DNA from: Nitrospiraceae bacterium
Lineage (GTDB): Bacteria; Nitrospirota; Thermodesulfovibrionia; Thermodesulfovibrionales; UBA9159
Direction of reading: 5' to 3'
NCBI GenBank assembly: GCA_003453735.1
Contig: DMNE01000200.1
Coordinates: forward strand, 1 to 8,097
DNA: 8,097 bases
Below are positions 1-6,092 of this stretch, piece after piece. Numbering within the stretch: position 1 is the first letter of the stretch; every line of letters starts with the position of its first letter. A program made the translations under genes and the position numbers. The notes beneath the pieces were generated by a model. The model searched no databases, was not told where the DNA came from, and saw nothing but the letters and a program-made list of their open reading frames with translations.

Positions 1-303
1 AACCAGTCCAACGCCAATCGCCGCCTGACGCGCCGCTTCCCAGGCCGCACGTGTCTCCGGATTCAGCCGCTGCGCAAGGTCGATCAGCTCGACCAGATCG
101 TAACGCTTCTGCGGATCGATAGGGGATTGCTCAGCCGGCTTGAGCACTCTTGTGTAGCCGCTAAGATCAGGGGCATGCCAGAATTCACTCGGCTCCGGAG
201 CGACTGCATCGTCTGCGACAGCAGTATTTGATAAGGTGAAAACGCATGCGATCAAACCGAGGCAGACAGGAGTCAATGGCCTTAAGGATTGTTTTCTTTT
301 CAT
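1..303 (-). CDS. TolC-family outer-membrane efflux protein, N-terminal part (cut by window edge)
   Basis: The first 101 codons read from the ATG at 303-301 without a stop and run off the left edge. The protein opens with a signal peptide: basic MKRK, then a hydrophobic stretch to about residue 21. Two cleavage sites are possible: a signal peptidase I site after Ala-Val-Ala (about residue 29), or a lipobox LIAC with the cysteine at residue 20. Residues 67-101 (YDLVELIDLAQRLNPETRAA, then WEAARQAA) match the first helix of TolC-type outer membrane factors, which form the trimeric exit duct of RND or ABC efflux and type I secretion systems. No in-frame start exists upstream before a stop, and losing this start would remove the signal peptide. 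The ribosome binding site is weak. The first 120 bases are about 63% GC, richer than mltG or ispG by eye, but the sample is small. The exported substrate cannot be told because partner genes lie outside the window. Confidence 0.82.
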   Translation of the reverse strand, partial: MKRKQSLRPLTPVCLGLIACVFTLSNTAVADDAVAPEPSEFWHAPDLSGYTRVLKPAEQSPIDPQKRYDLVELIDLAQRLNPETRAAWEAARQAAIGVGLV

Positions 304-428
304 TATTGTAATAGTAAAGACCTGTGTTATGGCTACGTAAACGAAAGTCCCTCATCAAAACATATCAGATATTAATCCGCTGTCAAGGGATATGTCAACG
401 CGCATGTCAGGCCTCCCGGGAATGCGGC

Positions 429-433
429 AGGAG
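429..433 (+). promoter_or_regulatory. Shine-Dalgarno AGGAG deciding the MarC-family start
   Basis: AGGAG is followed by 7 nt (TGCCGGC) and then ATG at 441, which is ideal spacing. The ATG at 513, where family similarity begins, has nothing comparable upstream. The GTG at 324 also has no good site. The spacer and start form the palindrome TGCCGGCA, which could fold weakly over the start codon. Confidence 0.5.
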
Positions 434-440
434 TGCCGGC

Positions 441-1157
441 ATGAGTCCTCTTTCTTCTACTAATCCGGCCTATTGCTATATACAACTTTTTTTGGTACGT
501 TTCCGTGAAACAATGCAAACGATATTTGAGTGGACAGGTTACATAAAGATATTTACCACTCTGTTTGCGACAGTAAATCCTTTTGGAGCGGTCCCGGTCT
601 TTATCGGCCTTACTGGCAGTCTGACCAAAAGGGAACGCAGGCGCGTTGTACTGACCGCAAGTATAGCCGTGGCTGCGGTGTTAATTGTGGCCGCATTAAT
701 CGGTGACTCGCTATTGAATTTCTTTGGTATCTGTATCCCCTCGTTCAAGGTCGGAGGCGGCATTCTTTTAATGTTAATGGCTATCTCAATGATGCAGGGC
801 AGACACACACAGACCAGGCAGACCCCTGAAGAGGCTCAAGAAGCCGAGGACAAGCAGAGCATTGCTGTGGTGCCGATTGCGATACCGCTGCTGGCAGGGC
901 CAGGTGCAATATCTACGGTAATCATTTACGCTCATGCATCGTTTCAGCCTGTGCATATCGCTCTGATCATCTGCATCAATTTGATAGTAGCGCTGGTGAC
1001 ATGGGTTGCGTTGCATGTCGCCACTCCCATAAGTAATATGCTGGGTAAAACAGGTATTAATATTGCGGCGCGGCTAATGGGACTGCTACTGGCCGCAATA
1101 GCTGTCGAATTCGTCGCTGGTGGACTGGCTCAACTTCTGCCTGGCCTTGCAAAATAG
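441..1157 (+). CDS. MarC/YchE-family integral membrane protein
   Basis: This is a polytopic inner-membrane protein of the MarC family (UPF0056; E. coli MarC, YchE, YhgN). The family's substrate is not established; the old link of MarC to multiple antibiotic resistance was not upheld. Counting from the ATG at 513 it has 214 residues, like E. coli YchE (about 215), and shares its landmarks: an N-terminal FATVNPFGAVPVFIGLT segment, an IGDSLLNFFGI helix end, an IPLLAGPGAIST loop between the two halves, and TGINIAARLMGLLLAAIAVEF near the C-terminus. Hydrophobic segments suggest about six helices, with a charged loop (GRHTQTRQTPEEAQEAEDKQ) in the middle. I chose the ATG at 441 because of the well-spaced AGGAG, giving 238 residues. 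The extra 24 residues have no counterpart in the family as I recall it, so 513 remains a serious alternative. It diverges from the TolC-like gene. Confidence 0.85.
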   Translation: MSPLSSTNPAYCYIQLFLVRFRETMQTIFEWTGYIKIFTTLFATVNPFGAVPVFIGLTGSLTKRERRRVVLTASIAVAAVLIVAALIGDSLLNFFGICIPSFKVGGGILLMLMAISMMQGRHTQTRQTPEEAQEAEDKQSIAVVPIAIPLLAGPGAISTVIIYAHASFQPVHIALIICINLIVALVTWVALHVATPISNMLGKTGINIAARLMGLLLAAIAVEFVAGGLAQLLPGLAK

Positions 1158-1199
1158 TCACCTCGATCGGGGTCTTTGACTGCGCTGGGAATAGGCAAC

Positions 1200-1373
1200 A
1201 TGAAGAAATCAAAACAGCTGCAGAAATCCTTAAACTTTCTCCCTGAGCAAGGACACGATTTCGCCTGGGACATCTCATGCCTCAGACAATACAACTTTAA
1301 AAGCGGCCTCCCTTTTGAGAGTCAGACCTATGGTATACTTGAAAAACTGCACGTTTCTTCACGGACTGATTAA
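1200..1373 (+). CDS. Doubtful small ORF, 57 codons, unknown function
   Basis: The ATG at 1200 is preceded by a weak AGG (TAGGCAAC). The predicted product is a soluble 57-residue peptide with a lysine-rich start (MKKSKQLQKS), a central WDISCLRQYNF segment and a polar end (HVSSRTD). Codon choice is plausible for a coding region, but there is no recognised domain, signal peptide or membrane segment. An in-frame TTG at 1176 would lengthen it to 65 codons but has no ribosome binding site. The ORF ends in the same frame as the downstream peptidase, whose open frame begins right after this TAA. A promoter candidate overlaps its 3' part. It may be chance. Confidence 0.25.
   Translation: MKKSKQLQKSLNFLPEQGHDFAWDISCLRQYNFKSGLPFESQTYGILEKLHVSSRTD
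1331..1339 (+). promoter_or_regulatory. Extended -10 promoter candidate for the M16 peptidase gene
   Basis: TGGTATACT matches the extended -10 pattern TGnTATAAT at all but one fixed position. It would start transcription near 1346, about 145 nt before the ATG at 1491. No good -35 hexamer sits 17 nt upstream (TTGAGA at 1315-1320 is only 13 nt away), as is common for extended -10 promoters. This assumes a sigma-70-type consensus. Confidence 0.35.
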
Positions 1374-1490
1374 TATTCTCAAAGGAGAACTGACTTCCGG
1401 TGTCTGGGTCGGAGTTTCGTAGCAGATTATAAGACCGTGACTCGTAAGGGACATCAATCTTTATCCCAAGCATCGGAACAGAAAAGAATT

Positions 1491-4157
1491 ATGCGACACA
1501 GAATCGTCATTGTTCTTCTTTTGACGCTTTCCCTGCATTTCGCATCCGCGTCCGCTCTTCATGCGGCAACAGATGTGGGCGTTGTCCGTGCCATGCTGAA
1601 GAACGGACTTAAGGTAATTATTGTTCAAAACAGTCTTGCACCGGTTGTAAACACGCAGCTGAACTATCTTGTCGGGGCAAATGAGGATCCCCCCGGATTC
1701 CCTGGTACAGCTCATGCCCAGGAACACATGCTGTTCCGCGGGAGCACCGGGCTGTCGGCAAACCAACTATCCGCCATTATCGCTGCTTTGGGAGGTGAAT
1801 TTAACGCTGACACCCAGCAGAGTGTGACACAATATTTTTCCACAGTCCCCGCCGACAACCTCAATATTGCGCTCCGTATTGAGGCAATTCGCATGAGGGG
1901 CGTTCTGGACTCCCGGAGACTTTGGAAACTTGAACGTGGCGCGATCGAGCAGGAGGTTGCGCAGGATCTTTCAAATTCCGAGTATCGCTTTTACACGAAA
2001 CTTCTTTCAGAATTGTTTCATGATACGCCTTACGGGCATGACGCCCTCGGCACACAGGCTTCGTTCGATAAAATGACTGGGAAAATGCTCAAGAAGTTTC
2101 ATCATGACTGGTACGGCCCTAACAATGCGATTCTGGTCATCGCGGGCAACATCGATCCTGAAAAGACGCTTAAGATGGCAAGGGAGGTATTCGAGTGGAT
2201 TCCTGAGAGGCCGACGCCACCCCGTCCTGCTGTGCACCTGAAGCCACTGAAAGCGGCGACGATCAACCTCGAAACCGATCTGCACTATGGGCTTGCTGTT
2301 TTAGCTTACCGCCTGCCAGGATATGAAAGCCCCGATTATGCCGCCGGCCAGATACTTGGTGACGTACTGGAGAGCAAGCGGGGAAACCTCTATGCCCTTG
2401 TGCCGCAGGGCAAGGCGTTGTCAATCGATGTCGGCACTAATGCGTTTTCGAGGGCTGCGTTTGGTTACGTGGCTGCGGCATTTCCGAAAGGAAATGATGG
2501 GGCCCTCCTGATATCAACGATGAAGGACATTATAGAGGACTATCTGAAGAACGGGTTTCCCGTCGAACTGGTGGAGGCTGTAAAACGGCTCGAGATTGCA
2601 AATGAAGAATTCCAGAAAAACTCAGTCGAAGGACTTGCTTCGCTCTGGTCTCAGGCCCTCGCGGTAGAGGGTCGTAACTCTCCAGACGAGGACATTGAAG
2701 CGATCAGGAAAGTTACCGTTGCGGATGTAAATCGTGTTGCACGCACATACCTTGTCAATAACACAGCGATCACCGCGGTCCTGCAACCGCGCCCATCAGG
2801 GGAACCGGTTCCTTCAACAAACATCAGGGGCAAGGAAACATTTGCTTCGAGACGGACACGACGGTTGAGTCTACCGGCATGGGCAAGCAAGTTGGCCTCA
2901 TTGCCGGCTTCCCCGCTTTCCACTGTAAACCCTGTCGTGACTGTCCTGCCCAACGGATTGCGACTGATCGTACAACCGGAAAACGTGAGCGGAACAATCA
3001 GCATTTATGGAAAGATAAAGAATAATCCTAGCCTCCAGATCCCGAAGGGGCAGGAGGGGGTAAACGAAGTTCTCAACAGCCTTTTTTCTTACGGTACGAC
3101 AACGATGGACCGCCTTGCTTTTCAGAAGGCGCTGGACGACAGCGCTGCGAGGGAATCAGCAGGAACAAGCTTTTCTTTACAGGTTCTGACTGAACACTTC
3201 GACAGGGGGGTGGAGTTGCTCTCGGATAATCTACTTCACCCTGCGCTGTCTGAGGACGCTTTCAAGGTAGTACAACAGGAGACAGGCGGGGCGCTTTCAG
3301 GGCTTCTCCAGAGTCCTTCCTACCTTTCTAATCGTGCTCTCATCACTGCCCTTTATCCCAAAAATGATCCAGCGCTGCGCCAAGCCACACCTGATACCGT
3401 AGCGATGCTCGCGCTTACTGATGTCACGAATTATTACCGTAAAATATTCCGGCCCGACATGACTACCGTTGTCGTTATCGGACAGGTGACGCCTCATCAG
3501 GCGGAGGCGGTCATCAAGAAGTATTTCGGCAACTGGGAAGCAACAGGACCAAAGCCGGAAACGGAACTTCCGCCGGTACCCCCTAATAAGCCGTCCTCGG
3601 CGGCGGTTCCTGACAGAAGTCGTGTCCAGACCTCAGTGACGCTTGCTGAAACGGTCGGCATTACCCGCTCATACACGGATTATTACCCATTGCAAGTCGG
3701 CCTCCACGTACTGTCAGGAGCATTTTATGCGACAAGGCTCTACCAGGATCTGCGAGAGCGGACAGGACTTGTCTATTCAGTTGAAGCACTTCTCGATGCG
3801 GGTGAAAGCCGGTCTATCTTCGAAGTACTGTATGCGTGCGATCAGAAAAATGTGGCCAAGGCCCGCGCAATCATTGAGCGCAACCTCAGAGAGATGCAAA
3901 CAAAACTGGTCACTCCGGAAGAACTGCTTCAGGCCAAGACGCTCCTTCTGCGGCAGACTCCCCTTTCGGAGTCAAGCGTGGAGGACATTGCTGAAAAGCT
4001 TCTCTACCTTTCGTTGGAAGACTTACCCCTCGATGAACCTGTACGTGCTATGAAGCGGTACAGGGAAATTACCGCTTCACAAGTGAGGGCAGCGTTCACC
4101 AAATGGGTACGGCCCAGGGACGTCGTTCAGATCAGCCTTGGGCTGAATCCAAAATAG
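1491..4157 (+). CDS. Exported M16 (insulinase/pitrilysin family) zinc metallopeptidase, two-half single chain
   Basis: The 888-residue protein starts with a Sec signal peptide (MRHRIVIVLLLTLSLHF, likely cut after ALHA near residue 26), so it should act in the periplasm or outside the cell. The first M16 half (about 28-435) carries the inverted zinc motif HAQEH at 75-79, with H75 and H79 as metal ligands, E78 as catalytic base and E155 in ERGAIEQEV as third ligand. A linker of about 45 residues leads to the second half (about 483-888), which repeats the fold opening (VTVLPNGLRLIV) but has GVNEV at 523-527 in place of HxxEH, so it cannot bind zinc there. Its last domain has the conserved ATRLYQDLRERTGLVYSV segment typical of the M16 C-terminal domain. 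A proline-rich stretch (about 688-705) separates its two subdomains. The family cleaves peptides inside a closed chamber formed by the two halves. The start at 1491 fits the signal peptide; GTG 1437 would put 18 polar residues before it and lacks a ribosome binding site. The natural substrate is unknown. Confidence 0.93.
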   Translation: MRHRIVIVLLLTLSLHFASASALHAATDVGVVRAMLKNGLKVIIVQNSLAPVVNTQLNYLVGANEDPPGFPGTAHAQEHMLFRGSTGLSANQLSAIIAALGGEFNADTQQSVTQYFSTVPADNLNIALRIEAIRMRGVLDSRRLWKLERGAIEQEVAQDLSNSEYRFYTKLLSELFHDTPYGHDALGTQASFDKMTGKMLKKFHHDWYGPNNAILVIAGNIDPEKTLKMAREVFEWIPERPTPPRPAVHLKPLKAATINLETDLHYGLAVLAYRLPGYESPDYAAGQILGDVLESKRGNLYALVPQGKALSIDVGTNAFSRAAFGYVAAAFPKGNDGALLISTMKDIIEDYLKNGFPVELVEAVKRLEIANEEFQKNSVEGLASLWSQALAVEGRNSPDEDIEAIRKVTVADVNRVARTYLVNNTAITAVLQPRPSGEPVPSTNIRGKETFASRRTRRLSLPAWASKLASLPASPLSTVNPVVTVLPNGLRLIVQPENVSGTISIYGKIKNNPSLQIPKGQEGVNEVLNSLFSYGTTTMDRLAFQKALDDSAARESAGTSFSLQVLTEHFDRGVELLSDNLLHPALSEDAFKVVQQETGGALSGLLQSPSYLSNRALITALYPKNDPALRQATPDTVAMLALTDVTNYYRKIFRPDMTTVVVIGQVTPHQAEAVIKKYFGNWEATGPKPETELPPVPPNKPSSAAVPDRSRVQTSVTLAETVGITRSYTDYYPLQVGLHVLSGAFYATRLYQDLRERTGLVYSVEALLDAGESRSIFEVLYACDQKNVAKARAIIERNLREMQTKLVTPEELLQAKTLLLRQTPLSESSVEDIAEKLLYLSLEDLPLDEPVRAMKRYREITASQVRAAFTKWVRPRDVVQISLGLNPK

Positions 4158-4281
4158 ACGCATGCCGGCGGCCGAAATATGCCATACAAAAATTGGAGGA
4201 CGTTTGATCACAAGGTGTAACCTGAACAAATTTCTCATTATAGCAGAGTACAATGACACCGGACTACCAGGAAAACCCTAC

Positions 4282-4316
4282 AAAAAACTCGGAACTGTGG
4301 TAAACATCTCCCCGAG
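4282..4316 (-). terminator. Candidate rho-independent terminator of the OsmC-family gene
   Basis: Read on the minus strand, CTCGG (4316-4312) pairs with CCGAG (4292-4288), and two G-T pairs may extend the stem. Six Ts (4287-4282) follow immediately. It begins 25 nt after the OsmC-family stop. The stem is short and the loop long (about 15-19 nt), so strength is uncertain, but position and T-run fit well. No matching terminator for the converging M16 gene was seen in 4158-4340. Confidence 0.5.
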
Positions 4317-4340
4317 GCCTTTTCCGTCGCCCGCCAGTTC

Positions 4341-4778
4341 TTATTCTCCCTTCACTTCAAAACTGTATGTAATCTTCGTTACGCCGCGAATGGTCGCCGC
4401 CACAGAGCAATATTTGTTCTGCGAAAGCTCAATTGCCTTTTCCACTTTTTTGGCAGAGATGTCCGGTCCGGTAATCACATAATGCAGGTGGATGTCGGTG
4501 AACTGGTACGGAGGCTCAGAGGCCTGTTTGGCATCCGCAGTGATGTCCAGGCCAGTCAGGTTCTGGCGCTGTTTTTTAAGGATTTCCACTACGTCATAGG
4601 CCGAACACGAGCACAGACTGATGACAAGCAAGTCCGAGGGTTTGAGGCCCATCCACTCCTTCCCTTGTTCGCCCTGTTGCTTCGGCCAAGATCCAGCCAC
4701 GACTGTGCGGCCGTAGCTATCTCGTCCGATGAACATTCTGCTGCCTTCACCAACCCAGCGCAGAGCGATTTGTCCCAT
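4341..4778 (-). CDS. OsmC-family protein, YhfA-like
   Basis: This 145-residue cytoplasmic protein has the OsmC fold pattern: an N-terminal beta region (to about 35), [20 protein letters not shown] (44-63) with the first redox cysteine at C58 (C56 is an extra nearby cysteine), and KYCSVAATI (122-130) with the second at C124. OsmC and Ohr members use such a pair to reduce organic hydroperoxides. The order [33 protein letters not shown] follows E. coli YhfA closely as I remember it. YhfA members are of uncertain function and may not be peroxidases. Length is normal (130-145). The start is secured by GAGGTGAT just upstream. It lies 241 nt after ispG on the same strand and converges with the M16 gene. 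Inverted repeats upstream hint at its own regulation. Confidence 0.88.
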   Translation of the reverse strand: MGQIALRWVGEGSRMFIGRDSYGRTVVAGSWPKQQGEQGKEWMGLKPSDLLVISLCSCSAYDVVEILKKQRQNLTGLDITADAKQASEPPYQFTDIHLHYVITGPDISAKKVEKAIELSQNKYCSVAATIRGVTKITYSFEVKGE

Positions 4779-4780
4779 AT

Positions 4781-4788
4781 ATCACCTC
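4781..4788 (-). promoter_or_regulatory. Strong Shine-Dalgarno of the OsmC-family gene
   Basis: On the minus strand GAGGTGAT lies 2 nt before the ATG at 4778-4776. It is an 8-base match to the anti-Shine-Dalgarno complement (AGGAGGTGAT), the best ribosome binding site in the window, and suggests high translation. Confidence 0.75.
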
Positions 4789-4855
4789 GCCTTTCATTAT
4801 CCTAGCCACATAGCATGGCTCGCCGCGTGTTCTGCAATTTCTATTTGGAGATAAA

Positions 4856-4868
4856 CGAATCTGATTCG
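4856..4868. promoter_or_regulatory. Palindrome CGAATCTGATTCG, possible operator
   Basis: This is a perfect 6-1-6 inverted repeat about 80 nt before the OsmC-family start codon. Perfect palindromes of this size are expected about twice by chance in 8 kb, so position rather than rarity is the argument. The binding protein is unknown. Confidence 0.25.
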
Positions 4869-5019
4869 ACAGCACGGAAGAATTCTCTTGCGTCATGCAA
4901 GATTCTAAGACACAGCGTTGTAGAGTATCGAGTTCCCCGTCGATTGCGGGCACTCTGAAAAAGCGCCGGTCTCCGCGAAGAAATCCGCACTTATTCAGGA
5001 AGTTCTTCGTGACCCACAC

Positions 5020-6072
5020 TCATTCGCCTATCTCTTTCATCAATACATCGAGCAGCTCATCCTCTTGCACTCTCTTAAGGACTTTCCCTTTCTTGAAGAG
5101 GAGTCCGAATCCTTTTCCTCCTGCTATGCCGATATCCGCTTCCCGTGCCTCACCAGGACCGTTGACAACACATCCCATAACCGCAACGGTTATGGGTTTG
5201 TGGATGTCCTTAAGGCGATTCTCCACTCGTGAGGCAAGCCCCCTGATATTTATCTCACACCTGCCGCAGGTGGGGCACGAAATGATATTAGCGCCTTTTT
5301 CTCTAAGCCCTAGTGATTTGAGAATCTCATAGGCAACCCTGACTTCTTCGATCGGCTCTGAGGACAGTGAGACTCTTATCGTATCACCTATCCCTTCGGA
5401 CAGAAGTATCCCTACCCCGACCGAACTTTTGACCGTGCCGGTGAACGCAGGGCCCGCCTCTGATATGCCGATGTGAAGAGGGTAGCTGAATCGGCGCGCA
5501 AAGAGTTTGTAGGCCTGCACAGTCATCGGGACATTTGATGCTTTCAGAGATACTTTTATCTCCCTGAACCGCAGCCCTTCTAGGATATCTATATGTTCCG
5601 CTGCACTCTCAACAAGAGCTTCAGGAGTTGGATGACCGTATTTTTCGAGGAGCTTTCTGGACAGGGAACCTGCGTTTACTCCGATTCTTATGGGAGCGGC
5701 ACGGTCTGAAGCTGCGGATACCACCTCCGCGACTTTCCACCGCGCGCCAATATTTCCAGGATTGATCCTCAACCCGTCCACTCCCTGATGAATGGCCTCT
5801 ATGGCCAGTCTCCAGTCAAAGTGTATATCTGCTATCACCGGTATTGAAACCGATGCCTTGATCTTGCCAAGGGCTCGCGCCGCCTCCATATCAGGTACCG
5901 CTATCCGTATGAGCTCACACCCTGCCTTTTGAAGAGACCGTATCTGCTTAACGGTTGATTGTACGTCCCTCGTATCTGTTTTCGTCATTGACTGTACTGA
6001 AATGGGATTGCTGCCTCCAATGGGAGTATTCCCCACGCGTATGACCCGTGTTTTTCGCCTTTTCTTCAGCAT
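5020..6072 (-). CDS. ispG: 4-hydroxy-3-methylbut-2-enyl diphosphate synthase (IspG/GcpE)
   Basis: This cytosolic iron-sulfur enzyme performs the penultimate MEP-pathway step. It reduces 2-C-methylerythritol 2,4-cyclodiphosphate to HMBPP with electrons from flavodoxin or ferredoxin, for isoprenoid synthesis. The N-terminal TIM-barrel part (about 1-235) has TRVIRVGNTPIGGSNPISVQ, SMTKTDTRD, IPVIADIHFDWRLA, GLRINPGNIG and IRIGVNAGSL. The C-terminal domain has SCPTCGRCEIN (265-275) and MGCVVNGPGEAREADIGIAG. C266, C269 and C301 with E308 should hold the 4Fe-4S cluster. At 350 residues it is the short bacterial two-domain form without the insert of plant enzymes. The start matches the family N-terminus. 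The gene begins 11 nt after the mltG stop, so the two form an operon. Its ribosome binding site (AAAAGGA) overlaps the end of mltG and is unusually far from the ATG. Confidence 0.97.
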   Translation of the reverse strand: MLKKRRKTRVIRVGNTPIGGSNPISVQSMTKTDTRDVQSTVKQIRSLQKAGCELIRIAVPDMEAARALGKIKASVSIPVIADIHFDWRLAIEAIHQGVDGLRINPGNIGARWKVAEVVSAASDRAAPIRIGVNAGSLSRKLLEKYGHPTPEALVESAAEHIDILEGLRFREIKVSLKASNVPMTVQAYKLFARRFSYPLHIGISEAGPAFTGTVKSSVGVGILLSEGIGDTIRVSLSSEPIEEVRVAYEILKSLGLREKGANIISCPTCGRCEINIRGLASRVENRLKDIHKPITVAVMGCVVNGPGEAREADIGIAGGKGFGLLFKKGKVLKRVQEDELLDVLMKEIGE

Positions 6073-6092
6073 TATTCTTATTCTTATCCTTT
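6073..6092 (-). promoter_or_regulatory. ispG ribosome binding site with hexamer repeats in the spacer
   Basis: Read on the minus strand, AAAGGA overlaps the mltG stop and is followed by 14 nt made of ATAAGA repeats before the ispG ATG (6072-6070). The repeat is ATAAGA, ATAAGA, then ATAATG at the start itself. The gap is longer than the usual 5-9 nt, so ispG may depend on translational coupling with mltG. Confidence 0.5.

Larger units (their letters stand above)
1158..1490 (+). other. Intergenic interval before the M16 peptidase gene
   Basis: These 333 bases lie between the MarC-family stop and the chosen peptidase start. They contain a possible 57-codon ORF (1200-1373) and an extended -10 element (1331-1339), both listed separately. 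An isolated AAAGGAG at 1381-1387 looks like a ribosome binding site but serves no usable ORF: the GTG at 1400 opens only ten codons. The peptidase frame is open from the TAA at 1371-1373 onward, with GTG 1437 as an alternative start. I see no convincing hairpin-plus-T-run terminator for the MarC-family gene. Confidence 0.6.
4779..5019 (-). other. Upstream region of the OsmC-family gene with inverted repeats
   Basis: These 241 bases separate ispG from the OsmC-family gene. They hold three inverted repeats: AGCCA/TGGCT (4804-4808 and 4816-4820), CGAATC-T-GATTCG (4856-4868) and TCTTGC/GCAAGA (4886-4891 and 4897-4902). No clear -35/-10 pair was found; the best is TTGCAG with a poor -10 around CTATGT, 18 nt on. 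The minus-strand frame open through 5019-4747 overlaps the OsmC start and looks non-coding. No clear ispG terminator is visible, so read-through from ispG is possible. Confidence 0.5.

Noticed and set aside
1162..1175. CCTCGATCGGGG as a terminator of the MarC-family gene
   Set aside because: It is self-complementary without a loop and includes a wobble pair; no T-run follows at proper distance.
1437..1490. GTG 1437 as the peptidase start
   Set aside because: It adds 18 polar residues before the signal peptide and lacks a ribosome binding site.
4204..4482. Plus-strand frame from TTG 4204 as a protein gene
   Set aside because: Half of it is antisense to the OsmC-family gene and the product resembles no family; only its ribosome-binding-site-like sequence was kept as a minor finding.
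4482..4805. 107-codon plus-strand frame antisense to the OsmC-family gene
   Set aside because: Shadow of the opposite strand; the minus-strand protein has clear family motifs.
4941..4985. GC-rich CGC/GCG stretch followed by Ts on the minus strand as an ispG terminator
   Set aside because: Only three base pairs form, and the apparent repeat TCCGC is direct, not inverted.
4747..5019. 90-codon minus-strand frame starting at a GTG right after the ispG stop
   Set aside because: It overlaps the OsmC-family start and its ribosome binding site, has no recognisable domain and no ribosome binding site of its own. A 16-codon ATG sub-frame starting at 4797 within it is equally unsupported.
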